From TCS55 sp964343505 (GTDB taxonomy: Bacteria > Fidelibacterota > Marinisomatia > Marinisomatales > TCS55): a stretch of 31,750 nt of DNA. The notes under the pieces were generated by a model. The model did no database searches. It was given only the letters and a program-made list of their open reading frames with translations, and was not told the DNA's origin. The DNA is taken from positions 1-31,750 of the forward strand of contig CAYFJU010000031.1 in the NCBI GenBank assembly GCA_964343505.1. The letters are read 5' to 3'. The stretch's first letter is position 1, and each line of letters opens with the position of its first letter. Of this stretch, positions 16,833-25,808 are shown in pieces. The translations under genes were made by a program, and so were the position numbers.

Positions 16833-16862
16833 AAAAAGTCCCCCGAATTCGGGGGACTTTTT
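16833..16862. terminator. bidirectional intrinsic terminator
   Basis: A 30-bp perfect palindrome has a GC core (GTCCCCCGAATTCGGGGGAC) flanked by five A on the left and five T on the right. It serves the DUF58 gene on the plus strand and, in the other direction, the TPR lipoprotein gene that ends at 16891. Confidence 0.9.
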
Positions 16863-16890
16863 CTTTAGTTTTGAATTTTATTAGTAGGGA

Positions 16891-17958
16891 TCAGCCACCA
16901 AGCTTTTTGGCTTTTTCGTAATACCGCGTTGCCCCTTCGGGGTCACCTTGTTTGATCAACACACGTGCCATTCCTTTATAATGGTCCGGATTTTCTGGTT
17001 CAAGTGTAATGAGTTCCCGATAGAATTTCGAAGCACGGCGCCATTTTTCGGCATTTTCAAATGTTTGCGCCATACCGACCAATGCTTCTGTATCCTCCGG
17101 GTTTAAATCAAAAGCATACATAAAGGCATCTTCAGCCTCTTGAAATCTATTCAACTGCATATTTAAAACACCGAGGTTGAAATACAGGTCAGACTTCAGC
17201 ATTCTATCTGTTTCAGTTTTGATTGCGACCTCAAAGGTTTCCACTGATTTTTCCTTGTCACCCAAATCATAATATAATGTGGCCAATTGACGAATGGCAT
17301 GGGTGCTGGATGGGTCCAGTTCCACTGCTTTTTGAACAAAGGGTAAGGATTCTTCTTTTCTATCAACACGAGATAGGATTTGGCCCAAAGCCAAATTTGA
17401 CTGGAAATCGCCGGGCATGAGTTCTACAGCTTTTCTGGCATTCTGAACCGCCATATCATTGTTACCCAATTCAAAATAACAGGAAGCCAAAATGGAATAG
17501 GTTTGTCCTTCTGTGCCATCAATTGTTACTGTTTCTTCAAACATTATTGTGGCTTCTTCTAAGACTGATTTATCTCCGGAACCTTTGTATTCATTAAACT
17601 TGCGGACAGAATTATTGTAGTTTTCAGCCCAAAACATCGCGCGGTAATTTTTAACCACTTCGTTCACTGGTCTGTTGGGAACCTTAGCATCCGGATCAAT
17701 GGCCATGGCGCGATCGAACATTTCATTCATTTTATCCCATTCGCCTTTTTTGGCGTGGACGTGGTAACCAATTTGAACCATGACTTCCGGGTTATCCGGC
17801 TCAACTTCAAGGGCTTTAAAAAGGTATTCTTCTGCCCTTTCCCAGTCTTCGTTCTGGATGTATAATTTCGCCGATGTGTATTCTTGGGTGGGACACCCCC
17901 AAAAGGCCAGACTCAATACGGACAAAAAAATGATCTGGCTGCGTTTGTTTAAAAACAT
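16891..17958 (-). CDS. tetratricopeptide-repeat lipoprotein
   Basis: A 355-residue lipoprotein. The signal MFLNKRSQIIFLSVLSLAFW ends in lipobox Cys22 (FWGC). The rest is about eight TPR units, for example EDWERAEEYLFKALEVEPDN, NNDMAVQNARKAVELMPGDF, RKEESLPFVQKAVELDPSS, NRFQEAEDAFMYAFDLNPED and a final DPEGATRYYEKAKKL. The helical array would be a protein-protein scaffold on the periplasmic face of a membrane; the partner is not evident. AGAGGAAA lies 5-12 nt before the ATG. It is 62 nt downstream of the PfkB-type kinase gene on the same strand, so one transcript is possible, and the palindromic terminator ends it. Confidence 0.9.
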   Translation of the reverse strand: MFLNKRSQIIFLSVLSLAFWGCPTQEYTSAKLYIQNEDWERAEEYLFKALEVEPDNPEVMVQIGYHVHAKKGEWDKMNEMFDRAMAIDPDAKVPNRPVNEVVKNYRAMFWAENYNNSVRKFNEYKGSGDKSVLEEATIMFEETVTIDGTEGQTYSILASCYFELGNNDMAVQNARKAVELMPGDFQSNLALGQILSRVDRKEESLPFVQKAVELDPSSTHAIRQLATLYYDLGDKEKSVETFEVAIKTETDRMLKSDLYFNLGVLNMQLNRFQEAEDAFMYAFDLNPEDTEALVGMAQTFENAEKWRRASKFYRELITLEPENPDHYKGMARVLIKQGDPEGATRYYEKAKKLGG

Positions 17959-18020
17959 AGTTTCCTCTATAATTTTAAGTCGAAAATAGCTTGGGAAATT
18001 AAGTTTGAGCTATGGCCTAA

Positions 18021-18917
18021 TCAAGAATTTACCGTACCCTTCAAATAGGCCATTCTTTTGGCTATTTCTTCTCCCGATGCTGCTAAAATTTTGTCCGTAC
18101 CAAACCCCTCTACACATAGAGATGCTAAGGCTGATCCTTCCACTAATGCGTCTACCATGGATTTTCCCGACGCCAGTCCGGCGATAAATCCACCGCCGAA
18201 TGTATCACCTGCACCGGTTGGATCAATAACCTGATCTACAGGGTAAGCGCCAATGGTAATTTTATCCATCCCTGAAAAAAGTTCGGCACCCCGACTCCCT
18301 TTTTTAATGACGACTGTATTAGGGCCCATATCCTGGAGTGCCCGGGCGCATGGGCTGATGGAATCCAATCCTGTGAGCATGGCAGCTTCACTTTCATTGA
18401 TCAATAATACCTGGGAATGGGACAGCACCTTTTTTAATCCCTCCAGGGCGATATCAATCCAAAGATTCATGGTATCGACCACGATCATTGCCTCATCATT
18501 TTGATTCTGGTCAATGACCGACTGTTGCAGATCGGGATGAATATTGGCTAAAAAGATATGAGAGCACTTTTGATTTTCGGAAGAAAGTTGAGGATTAAAA
18601 TCCGCAAAAACACCCAATTTCGTATAAAGCGTATCCCGGTCATCCCAATTTTCATGATATCGGCCGCCCCAGCGGAAGGTATTCCCCTCCACGATTTTGA
18701 GGTCATTTAAATTTTTTGCGTGGGACTGATACAGCTCATGGCCTTCCTTTGGGAAGTCTTTCCCAATTACCCCAACGACCGAAACAGGTGCGGTGCTGCT
18801 GGCAGCGATCAGGCCGTACGTGGTTGAGCCGCCGATCACATTTTCTTTTCGCCCAAAAGGTGTTTCAATCAGATCCAGGGCGATTGATCCGACAATTAGT
18901 ACTGAATGATTTGTCAT
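18021..18917 (-). CDS. PfkB-family carbohydrate/nucleoside kinase
   Basis: A 298-residue ribokinase-fold kinase. An N-terminal SIALDLIETP and GGSTTYGLIAAS give the first PfkB region. NESEAAMLTG is the central motif, and DPTGAGDTFGGGFIAG (232-247) is the C-terminal PfkB signature with catalytic Asp238 and the anion hole. The substrate could be a sugar or a nucleoside, which the sequence alone does not settle. The purine phosphorylase a few genes away is weak circumstantial support for nucleoside salvage. The start has no strong ribosome site, and the divergent phosphoesterase gene begins 115 nt away. Confidence 0.88.
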   Translation of the reverse strand: MTNHSVLIVGSIALDLIETPFGRKENVIGGSTTYGLIAASSTAPVSVVGVIGKDFPKEGHELYQSHAKNLNDLKIVEGNTFRWGGRYHENWDDRDTLYTKLGVFADFNPQLSSENQKCSHIFLANIHPDLQQSVIDQNQNDEAMIVVDTMNLWIDIALEGLKKVLSHSQVLLINESEAAMLTGLDSISPCARALQDMGPNTVVIKKGSRGAELFSGMDKITIGAYPVDQVIDPTGAGDTFGGGFIAGLASGKSMVDALVEGSALASLCVEGFGTDKILAASGEEIAKRMAYLKGTVNS

Positions 18918-19032
18918 AGCGGCGGGGATTTTAAAGGCCCTGCAGGACGCGTTCCAAGCTGATTATAACCAAAAAGAATAAAAATGTTAAAGACTTGAAT
19001 TCTCATAAAAAGGCCATGTATATTCATTCATC

Positions 19033-19806
19033 ATGGGCTCGAAAACCTTTGCCATAATCACCGATGTGCATTCTAATGTCGAATCTTTGAAGCACGCAAT
19101 TTCGATCATTAATGATCGGGACGATATTGATCAAATCATGTGTCTCGGTGATTGCTTTGCCCTCGGTCCTGATCCCAAGACCACCCTGGATTTGTTAAAA
19201 ACAATCCCCGATTGCATTTTTATCCGCGGCAACCACGACCGTTACCTTTTGGAAAAATTGTGGACCCAGGAACGGCCAAACCTTGAAGGCATGTCTCCGG
19301 ATGATCCCATATGCCAGGCCATTGTGGCCAACGAAGAATGGACCGCCAATGAACTGGGAGACGCAGGCGTCGAATTTTGTTCTGCCATGCACATCGCCCA
19401 CCGTGAAATTATCGGAAATATTTTAGTCGAATTTACCCACGCCTGGTATCAAAGGGACGATCAACCGCCGTCCATGGATGAGGCCTTGGCTTGGCGCAAC
19501 CATGTAGCCGCAGCCCATCCGCAGATTGAACAATATATTTTTGTTCATGGTCATGTCCACACACCGCGCAATGAAACGAAAGAAAACATGACCATTCTTT
19601 GCCAAGGGGCCACCGGATTACCGTTCGATGAGGATCCTCGTGGGGCCGTTGCGTTCCTGACCGTTGGAGATTCCTATAATTGGGAAGTTGTTCGGTATGA
19701 TTACAATAAATCAGTTACGATTGATTTATTGGAAAAGCGCCAGCCTCCTTTTTACCATAATTTACAAAATACGGTGCGCTACGCTTCGATACGAAACGAC
19801 CTTTAA
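19033..19806 (+). CDS. calcineurin-like metallophosphoesterase
   Basis: A 257-residue phosphoesterase with the ordered dimetal motifs: DVHSN (Asp11, His13), GD at 39-40 in MCLGDCFALGPDP, GNHDR (66-70), and the C-terminal HGHVHTPR. DVHSNVESL is the form seen in the YfcE/ApaH-like branch of small phosphodiesterases and protein phosphatases. The substrate is unknown. There is no signal peptide, so it is cytoplasmic. No Shine-Dalgarno precedes the ATG. The gene is 47 nt upstream of the cysteine desulfurase gene and could be co-transcribed. Confidence 0.85.
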   Translation: MGSKTFAIITDVHSNVESLKHAISIINDRDDIDQIMCLGDCFALGPDPKTTLDLLKTIPDCIFIRGNHDRYLLEKLWTQERPNLEGMSPDDPICQAIVANEEWTANELGDAGVEFCSAMHIAHREIIGNILVEFTHAWYQRDDQPPSMDEALAWRNHVAAAHPQIEQYIFVHGHVHTPRNETKENMTILCQGATGLPFDEDPRGAVAFLTVGDSYNWEVVRYDYNKSVTIDLLEKRQPPFYHNLQNTVRYASIRNDL

Positions 19807-19853
19807 GGTCAACCTCTTTTCCCCTTAATTTCTCCCCCAAAAATTAAAGTATC

Positions 19854-20969
19854 ATGCCATATTTCGACCATAGCGCGACGACGCCCATTCATCCTGATGT
19901 ATTGGAAAAGATGAATGCGGTATCCAAAAACCATTACGGAAATCCGTCCAGTGTTCATGCTTCCGGCAGGAAATCCAGAGCCATAATCGAAGATGCCCGC
20001 CGGCAGATTGCTTCGGCCATCGAGGCCTCACCTGCTGAAATCATTTTTACCGGCGGCGGCACCGAGGCCAACAACATGGTACTGTGGCACCTCACCCAAT
20101 CGGACAAAAAACACGTAATCACTTCCAGCATTGAGCACCCGGCAATCCTAAAAGTCCTTAAGCAATTGGCGCCGCTGGGGATAACCTATTCAACCCTGCC
20201 GGTGAATAATCATGGGCGGGTAAAAGCTGACGATCTGAAAAAGGCCATTCAACCTGACACAGGATTGATATCCGTCATGATGGTGAATAATGAAGTGGGC
20301 TCGATTCAGCCTTTACCGTCCTTGATCGAAGTCGCCAAAACGGCCCGTATTCCCTTCCATTCAGATGCCGTGCAAGCCTTGGGGAAAATCCCATTAACCG
20401 TGAAAGACATTGATGCGGACTATTTGAGTTTTTCCGCCCACAAGTTTTATGGCCCGAAGGGTGTCGGTTTCTTGTATAAAAAGAAAGAATCCCCCCTGAA
20501 TCCACTGATCATTGGCGGTGGTCAGGAAAGTAACCTGCGCGCCGGTACGCAAAATGTGCCCGGGATCGCAGGCTTGGGTGAAGCGGTTCGATTGGCGGCT
20601 GAAAACTTATCTAAGCGGGTGAAGCATCTCGAAGAATTGGAATCGGTTTTTATCACCCACCTGAACAAGGAATGCCCTAAGGTGATCCTTAACGGGTGTC
20701 CGAAACATCATATTCCCGGTGTGGTTAGCGCTTCCTTCCCGGGGCGGAAAAGCGATATCCTGCTCGCTAAATTGGATCGTAAAGGTCTGGAGGTCTCCAG
20801 TGGCTCCGCCTGTGGTTCGGGATCAGTAAAACCATCCACGGTGCTGGAAGCAATGGGTATCCCGAAAGAACAAAACATTACCACCCTTCGTATCAGTTTT
20901 GGCCGGGACAATACTGAAGCTGATGTAATCAGCCTGGCCCAAACACTTGGATCGATCACCCATGGCTAA
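19854..20969 (+). CDS. cysteine desulfurase (NifS/IscS-like)
   Basis: A 371-residue PLP enzyme converting cysteine to alanine and enzyme-bound persulfide. It opens with YFDHSATTPIHPDVLEKM. GGTEANN contacts PLP, VNNEVGSIQPL and HSDAVQALGK follow, and the Schiff-base Lys197 is in SFSAHKFYGPKGVG. The persulfide Cys320 is in SSGSACGSGS, on a loop of the NifS/IscS (group I) type. The gene overlaps mnmA by 8 nt, like the Bacillus yrvO-mnmA pair, so it probably feeds sulfur directly to tRNA 2-thiolation. No iscU or other Fe-S assembly gene is adjacent, so a general Fe-S role is uncertain. Confidence 0.93.
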   Translation: MPYFDHSATTPIHPDVLEKMNAVSKNHYGNPSSVHASGRKSRAIIEDARRQIASAIEASPAEIIFTGGGTEANNMVLWHLTQSDKKHVITSSIEHPAILKVLKQLAPLGITYSTLPVNNHGRVKADDLKKAIQPDTGLISVMMVNNEVGSIQPLPSLIEVAKTARIPFHSDAVQALGKIPLTVKDIDADYLSFSAHKFYGPKGVGFLYKKKESPLNPLIIGGGQESNLRAGTQNVPGIAGLGEAVRLAAENLSKRVKHLEELESVFITHLNKECPKVILNGCPKHHIPGVVSASFPGRKSDILLAKLDRKGLEVSSGSACGSGSVKPSTVLEAMGIPKEQNITTLRISFGRDNTEADVISLAQTLGSITHG

Positions 20970-22044
20970 TCCCATTATCGTTGGTATCAGTGGTGGTGTA
21001 GACAGTTCTGTGACAGCGCTCCTGCTACAAAAACAGGGCTACGATGTTGAATGCGTATTCATGAAAAACTGGGAAGGAGAAGATGACGATAACTGCACAG
21101 CCGAAGAGGATTATAAAGATGCCTTGGCGGTATGCGACCATCTTGGTCTTCCACTCCGCAGTGTCAATTTTGCCAAGGAATATTGGGATAGTGTATTCCG
21201 GTATTTTATTGATGAATATGCCAAAGGGCGCACTCCTAACCCGGATGTGCTGTGTAACCGGGAAGTTAAATTTAAAGCATTCTTGGATTATGCTCTGGAA
21301 CTCGGGGCAGTGAAAATTGCCACCGGTCACTATGCCCGGATCGAAGAATCCGATGGTTATTTCAAACTGCTCAAAGGGCTGGATCCGGGTAAAGACCAGA
21401 GCTATTTTTTGTATCTCCTTGGCCAGGATGCTCTGTCAAAAAGTATGTTCCCAATCGGTGAACTTGAAAAACCTGAAGTAAGAAAGATCGCTGAAGAGTC
21501 CCATCTTTTGAATCATGCTAAAAAGGATAGCACCGGTGTCTGCTTTATCGGTGAACAAAAATTCTTTAAAGATTTCCTAAAGAAATATATTCCTGCGAAA
21601 CCGGGAACAATCGAAACCATCGATGGAAAGGTTTGCGGCGAGCACGATGGCCTTATGTATTACACCATGGGCCAGCGCAAAGGTCTTGGGGTCGGCGGTG
21701 GTTATGGTGAGAAAGAAGCACCTTGGTTTGTGGCTGAAAAAGATTTAGGTCAAAATACACTTATTGTAGCACAAGGGCATGATCACCCTGCTCTTTTTCA
21801 TCAACAATTAACGGCAGACCAAATCCATTGGATTGGTGGTTTACAACCAGGAGATTTATCTGGGCTTTGCGCAAAAATTCGCTATCGCCAAGCGGATCAA
21901 AATTGTAAAATTACGGATCTCTCTCAAGATGAGTGTTCTGTAAAATTTGATCGTCCGCAATTTGCCATTACCCCAGGGCAATCCATTGTCTTTTACCATA
22001 ATGACGAATGCCTGGGCGGGGCCATTATAGAAAGTCGGAATTAA
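20962..22044 (+). CDS. mnmA: tRNA 2-thiouridylase MnmA
   Basis: A 360-residue ATP pyrophosphatase that thiolates U34 of Lys, Glu and Gln tRNAs. It has the PP-loop GISGGVDSSVTALLL near the N-terminus, NPDVLCNREVKF with catalytic Cys98, ATGHYAR, and DSTGVCFIGE with the persulfide-accepting Cys194. The C-terminal beta-barrel region is intact. The ATG at 20962 is preferred over a TTG at 20947 because it lies right before the conserved start and overlaps the desulfurase stop by 8 nt, consistent with coupled translation. A tRNA-Lys gene occurs later in the window, but with a CUU anticodon, so it is not itself a 2-thiolation substrate. Confidence 0.95.
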   Translation: MANPIIVGISGGVDSSVTALLLQKQGYDVECVFMKNWEGEDDDNCTAEEDYKDALAVCDHLGLPLRSVNFAKEYWDSVFRYFIDEYAKGRTPNPDVLCNREVKFKAFLDYALELGAVKIATGHYARIEESDGYFKLLKGLDPGKDQSYFLYLLGQDALSKSMFPIGELEKPEVRKIAEESHLLNHAKKDSTGVCFIGEQKFFKDFLKKYIPAKPGTIETIDGKVCGEHDGLMYYTMGQRKGLGVGGGYGEKEAPWFVAEKDLGQNTLIVAQGHDHPALFHQQLTADQIHWIGGLQPGDLSGLCAKIRYRQADQNCKITDLSQDECSVKFDRPQFAITPGQSIVFYHNDECLGGAIIESRN

Positions 22045-22097
22045 ATCAAAATTGGCTGGAACAAATACCTCTAATTATTTGTATTTTAGGCATGCTT

Positions 22098-22562
22098 ATG
22101 AAGCCAATCATTAAAGGAATCACAACACTCGCTGTTCTTTCAGCTTTGGCATTGGGTCAATTTCGCTCTGACCTCCCTACCCGGGGGTTACCCGTAAATA
22201 GCCAGGGACTCTCCCATGCCCAGGGATTATCTTTGCTTGACCCAAACCGCTTTTCCATGAATCACAGCTTTGGTATGAGCATGATGAGCTTTGGCGGCCA
22301 ATCCATGACTGTTGGCGCTTACACTAACCAAATGAATTACATGCTGAAAGATAACCTGAGATTATCCACTCAGTTCAGTTTGGCCTCACCCATGGGTGGC
22401 GTTAATCCTTATGCTAAAAATGGATTCGGCGGATCACAACTATACTATGGCGCCAGCCTGGATTATCAACCGACAGAAAATTTATTCGTGAAATTCAGTA
22501 TGGATAACTATCCACGGTACGGGTACGCCAGGCCCTATTCTCGTTTATATCATTCGCGCTAG
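22098..22562 (+). CDS. small exported protein of unknown function (outer-membrane-like)
   Basis: A 154-residue protein of no family I recognise. It has a clean signal peptide (MKPIIKGITTLAVLSALALG). The mature part is rich in Gly, Ser, Met, Asn and Tyr, with alternating-polarity stretches (GQSMTVGAYTNQMNYMLKDN, GGSQLYYGASLDYQPTENLF) that look like short beta strands of an outer-membrane protein. The ATG at 22098 follows AGG at 22088-22090; another ATG at 22092 is possible. Its TAG stop overlaps by 1 nt the GTG start of the LytR_C gene, so the two are likely co-translated, which suggests an envelope function. Confidence 0.7.
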   Translation: MKPIIKGITTLAVLSALALGQFRSDLPTRGLPVNSQGLSHAQGLSLLDPNRFSMNHSFGMSMMSFGGQSMTVGAYTNQMNYMLKDNLRLSTQFSLASPMGGVNPYAKNGFGGSQLYYGASLDYQPTENLFVKFSMDNYPRYGYARPYSRLYHSR

Positions 22563-23128
22563 TGGCCAAGTTAAAACGTCGTAAATCCTCAAAACTTTTT
22601 TCAACTCCCCGTAAAAAATCCCGGGGTAAAGCACAACGCATGGGTCTGGTTAATGCTGGGATTGCAGTTTTGTCCCTGTTGTTGGTCGCCTTCATTTTTT
22701 CTTTTTCGGGACGACAAACCCAGAGCGGTGTGCCCATAGAAGTTAAATTTCCTTCCCTGCCCGACACGCCCAAACTGGCCACGGAAATCTATGATGCCAA
22801 TCCCCTCATGGATGTTGAAATTGAGATTTTAAATGGCTGTGGTGAACCGGGACTGGCAGCAAAATTTTCAGAATTATTGAGAAACGAACGGATCGATGTT
22901 GTCCGTTCCGAAAATGCGGACCATTTTGAATATGCGAAAACCATCCTCATACAACGAAATGAAAATGTTGAGGGGATGAAACACGTGGCCGCCGCATTAG
23001 GGTTCGACATTGATAATCCGCAACAAGTGGTTACCTCTGCTGACCCCAACTTGGACGTGGACCTGACATTGATTATCGGTAAAGATTATCGTTCGATTTC
23101 TCCCATTCAATCTTATTTAAAAAACTAA
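22562..23128 (+). CDS. membrane-anchored LytR C-terminal-domain protein
   Basis: A 188-residue protein. The N-terminus is very basic (KLKRRKSSKLFSTPRKKSRGK), then one membrane helix at about 28-50 (LVNAGIAVLSLLLVAFIFSF), then a LytR_C-type domain at about 80-188 (VEIEILNGCGEPGLAAKFSE, and LIIGKDY near the end). LytR_C domains occur in envelope-associated proteins, sometimes without the LCP catalytic domain, as here. The function is unknown. The GTG start overlaps the stop of the small exported protein gene by 1 nt. The position immediately before rsfS and argS is probably just operon packing. Confidence 0.8.
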   Translation: MAKLKRRKSSKLFSTPRKKSRGKAQRMGLVNAGIAVLSLLLVAFIFSFSGRQTQSGVPIEVKFPSLPDTPKLATEIYDANPLMDVEIEILNGCGEPGLAAKFSELLRNERIDVVRSENADHFEYAKTILIQRNENVEGMKHVAAALGFDIDNPQQVVTSADPNLDVDLTLIIGKDYRSISPIQSYLKN

Positions 23129-23137
23129 CTTTATACT

Positions 23138-23533
23138 TTGACTCACCCTTCATCTTCTCCTGCCGTCACCTCTTGTGATCTGGCAGTACAAATCGCACAA
23201 TTTGCTCTGGACAAAAAAGCTGAACATGTCCTGAATATTGATGTCCAGGATCTCACCAGCATTACAGATTATTTTGTTATTTGTTCGGCCGATACGGATA
23301 TCCAGGTGAAAGCTATTGCAGATTCAATCCGCAAAAACACAGAACATAAACCAATGCGTATCGAAGGATATCAACAATTAAACTGGGTTCTGCTTGATTA
23401 TATCGATGTCATTGTCCATATCTTCCGTACGACTGAACGCAATTACTACAATCTAGAAAAACTGTGGGCTGACGCTCCGACAACTGAATATAGCGATGAC
23501 GATTTTACCCCAACTGATTCAAGCGCTGGCTGA
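23138..23533 (+). CDS. rsfS: ribosomal silencing factor RsfS
   Basis: A 131-residue RsfS (Iojap/YbeB) protein that blocks 50S-30S subunit joining during starvation by binding ribosomal protein uL14. The core is standard: VLNIDVQDLTSITDYFVICS, then ADSIRKN, RIEGYQQLNWVLLDYIDVIVH and IFRTTERNYYNLEKLW. The start must be non-canonical: TTG at 23138 is the only suitable codon, because the first in-frame ATG lies far inside the domain. The 3' end overlaps the argS start by 38 nt, so the last dozen residues are acidic extras outside the domain. Confidence 0.92.
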   Translation: MTHPSSSPAVTSCDLAVQIAQFALDKKAEHVLNIDVQDLTSITDYFVICSADTDIQVKAIADSIRKNTEHKPMRIEGYQQLNWVLLDYIDVIVHIFRTTERNYYNLEKLWADAPTTEYSDDDFTPTDSSAG

Positions 23534-25121
23534 TTCTCTCTCCGCTCTGGGGCTGCCAGAGCGGGATATCAAACTATCTCCCCCCAATAATCCGAACTTT
23601 GGCGATCTTTCCACCAATGTGGCTTTGACCCTCGCCAAGGATGCCCAGAAAAATCCCATCCAAATTGCAGAGGATATCAAAAGTGCTTTGGTGTTGCCGG
23701 GCGGATTGATTGATGAAATCTCAGTCACGCCGCCGGGTTTTCTCAATTTCAGAATTGGTTCTAGTTATTATCACCAAGTTTTGGCCCAAATCCTTTCAGA
23801 TAAAAATTACGGAAGAGGAAAATCCGGGGAAGGGAAAAAAGCCAATGTTGAATTTGTAAGCGCCAATCCAACTGGTCCCCTTACAGTGGGCCATGGCAGA
23901 AATGCTGTTTTGGGAGATACGGTTTCAAATATCCTGGAGTGGAATGGATTCGACGTCACGCGGGAATATTATTTTAATGATGCCGGGCGGCAGATGCGTG
24001 TTTTAGGCCGATCCGTTGAAGCACGGTATTTCGAACTTTTGGGTAAAGAATTTGATTTTCCTGAGGATGGTTATGAGGGTAATTATATCAAGGATATTGC
24101 CCAATCCGTTGCGGATGAATTTGGAAAAGGCCTTTCGGCAACAGATCCTGTTTTTAAGGAAAAAGCGGAAAACGCCATTTTCACTGACATAGAAAAAAGT
24201 CTTCTAAAGCTCGGTATTCATTTTGATCAATTCACCAATGAAAAAACCTTTTATGATAATGGTGAAATTGATCGCTTTTTGGGGGAGCTTAAGGCAAAAG
24301 ACCTGATTTACGAAAAGGACGGCGCCACCTGGTTTCGCACCACCGCCCTTGGAAAAGAAAATGACAGGGTTTATATCAAGAGTACCGGGGAACCTACCTA
24401 CCGGGTTCCGGATACAGCTTACCACCGGGAGAAGATCAATCGTGGGTTTGACCTGATTGTTGATGTTTTTGGTGCCGATCATACCGACACATATCCCGAT
24501 GTATTACTAGCGCTGGAAGCGCTGGGGCTAAAAACGGATCATATCCGTGTACTAATTTACCAGTTTGTGACATTGCTGCGGGGCGGAGAAAAGGTCAAAA
24601 TGTCCACCCGCAAAGCCAATTTTGTCACCATGGATGAGTTGGTAGACGAGGTGGGCGCTGATGTGGTGCGCTACTTTTTTATTATGCGGGGCATGAATTC
24701 TCATTTGAATTTTGACCTTGACCTGGCTGCGGATCAATCGGAAAAAAATCCGGTCTATTATTTACAGTATGCCCACGCGCGGATTTGTAATATCGTTAAA
24801 CATGGCAAAGCAATGGACGTTTTCATTGATGCTGAATACGACCCAAGATTGTTGGATCACTCCGCAGAGATCAGATTGCTGAAAAAGCTGGAGCAATTTC
24901 CCACAATTGTTGAAAATGCGCTTCAGTCATTAGAGCCACAAACCATCGCAAATTATTTGCATGATACAGCTAATCGTTTCCATAAATTCTATTCTGAGTG
25001 CCGTGTGGTAACGAAAGACGCTGATCTTTCCAATGCCCGTATCGCACTGGTGAATGCAACCCGAATTGTTTTAGCGAATGGATTGAATTTACTCGGTGTT
25101 TCAGCGCCTGAAAAAATGTAA
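23496..25121 (+). CDS. argS: arginyl-tRNA synthetase
   Basis: A 541-residue class I synthetase charging tRNA-Arg. An N-terminal additional domain (1-about 88, with NFGDLSTNVA) is followed by the catalytic domain: SANPTGPLTVGHGRNAVLGD contains the HIGH-equivalent HGRN (133-136), and KMSTRK (368-373) is the KMSKS-type loop. The C-terminal anticodon-binding DALR domain starts near 430. The ATG at 23496 lies inside rsfS (38-nt overlap), and MTILPQLIQA is a normal ArgS N-terminus. The stop shares one base with the marC start. Confidence 0.96.
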   Translation: MTILPQLIQALADSLSALGLPERDIKLSPPNNPNFGDLSTNVALTLAKDAQKNPIQIAEDIKSALVLPGGLIDEISVTPPGFLNFRIGSSYYHQVLAQILSDKNYGRGKSGEGKKANVEFVSANPTGPLTVGHGRNAVLGDTVSNILEWNGFDVTREYYFNDAGRQMRVLGRSVEARYFELLGKEFDFPEDGYEGNYIKDIAQSVADEFGKGLSATDPVFKEKAENAIFTDIEKSLLKLGIHFDQFTNEKTFYDNGEIDRFLGELKAKDLIYEKDGATWFRTTALGKENDRVYIKSTGEPTYRVPDTAYHREKINRGFDLIVDVFGADHTDTYPDVLLALEALGLKTDHIRVLIYQFVTLLRGGEKVKMSTRKANFVTMDELVDEVGADVVRYFFIMRGMNSHLNFDLDLAADQSEKNPVYYLQYAHARICNIVKHGKAMDVFIDAEYDPRLLDHSAEIRLLKKLEQFPTIVENALQSLEPQTIANYLHDTANRFHKFYSECRVVTKDADLSNARIALVNATRIVLANGLNLLGVSAPEKM

Positions 25122-25768
25122 TGTCCGTTTTTTTCGACTCTGAACTCCAATTTCTCCTCCTTTGTCTCTCCACTTTATTTACGCTGGTTAACCCTTTGGG
25201 AATCACGCCCATCTTTGTGGTGATGACAGATCGGTTCTCTAAAGAGGAGCGGATCAAAATTGCCAAAAAGGGAATCACTACGGGTACTATTACACTGATC
25301 GTTTTCACCTTTCTCGGATCAATCATATTTAAACTCTACGGCATTACAGTTGAAGCCTTTCAGATCATGGGAGGCATTTTATTTTTTCGAAGTGGCCTTC
25401 GAATGCTCGAGGCACAAGTGGGCCGATCCCGGACCACCGAATCTGAGCGGGAAGAATTCAAAGAAACAGATGAAATAGCCATCAGTCCTATCGGTGTACC
25501 GTTGATCACCGGGCCGGGAGCCATAACCGGGGTAATGCTTTTATCAGGGCAGACACCTTCGACCTATAGCATCGGCACCCTGCTTTTGGCCGTATTAATA
25601 ACCATGACAGCATTTTATTATATCTTAAGGGCTGGGGATGGCTTGGGGAAAAAGATCGGTGTTACAGGAATGCGTGTGATCCAGCGCATTATGGGATTAA
25701 TACTTATGGTGATTGCAGTTCAATTTGTGATTAATGGTGTAGAAACAATTGTAAATAGATTAATATAA
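25121..25768 (+). CDS. MarC-family integral membrane protein
   Basis: A 215-residue polytopic membrane protein of the MarC (UPF0056) family, with about six membrane helices. The duplicated family motifs are visible: LVNPLGITPIF in helix 1 and GVPLITGPGAITGVMLL in helix 4. The function is not established; early links to multiple antibiotic resistance were not confirmed for E. coli MarC. A charged cytoplasmic linker (SRTTESEREEFKETDE) joins the two halves. Translation starts at an ATG overlapping the argS TAA by one base, so it is co-translated. Confidence 0.92.
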   Translation: MSVFFDSELQFLLLCLSTLFTLVNPLGITPIFVVMTDRFSKEERIKIAKKGITTGTITLIVFTFLGSIIFKLYGITVEAFQIMGGILFFRSGLRMLEAQVGRSRTTESEREEFKETDEIAISPIGVPLITGPGAITGVMLLSGQTPSTYSIGTLLLAVLITMTAFYYILRAGDGLGKKIGVTGMRVIQRIMGLILMVIAVQFVINGVETIVNRLI

Positions 25769-25808
25769 CAAATCCTTTTTCTAAAAAGACATCATCCAAT
25801 GGCTGCAC

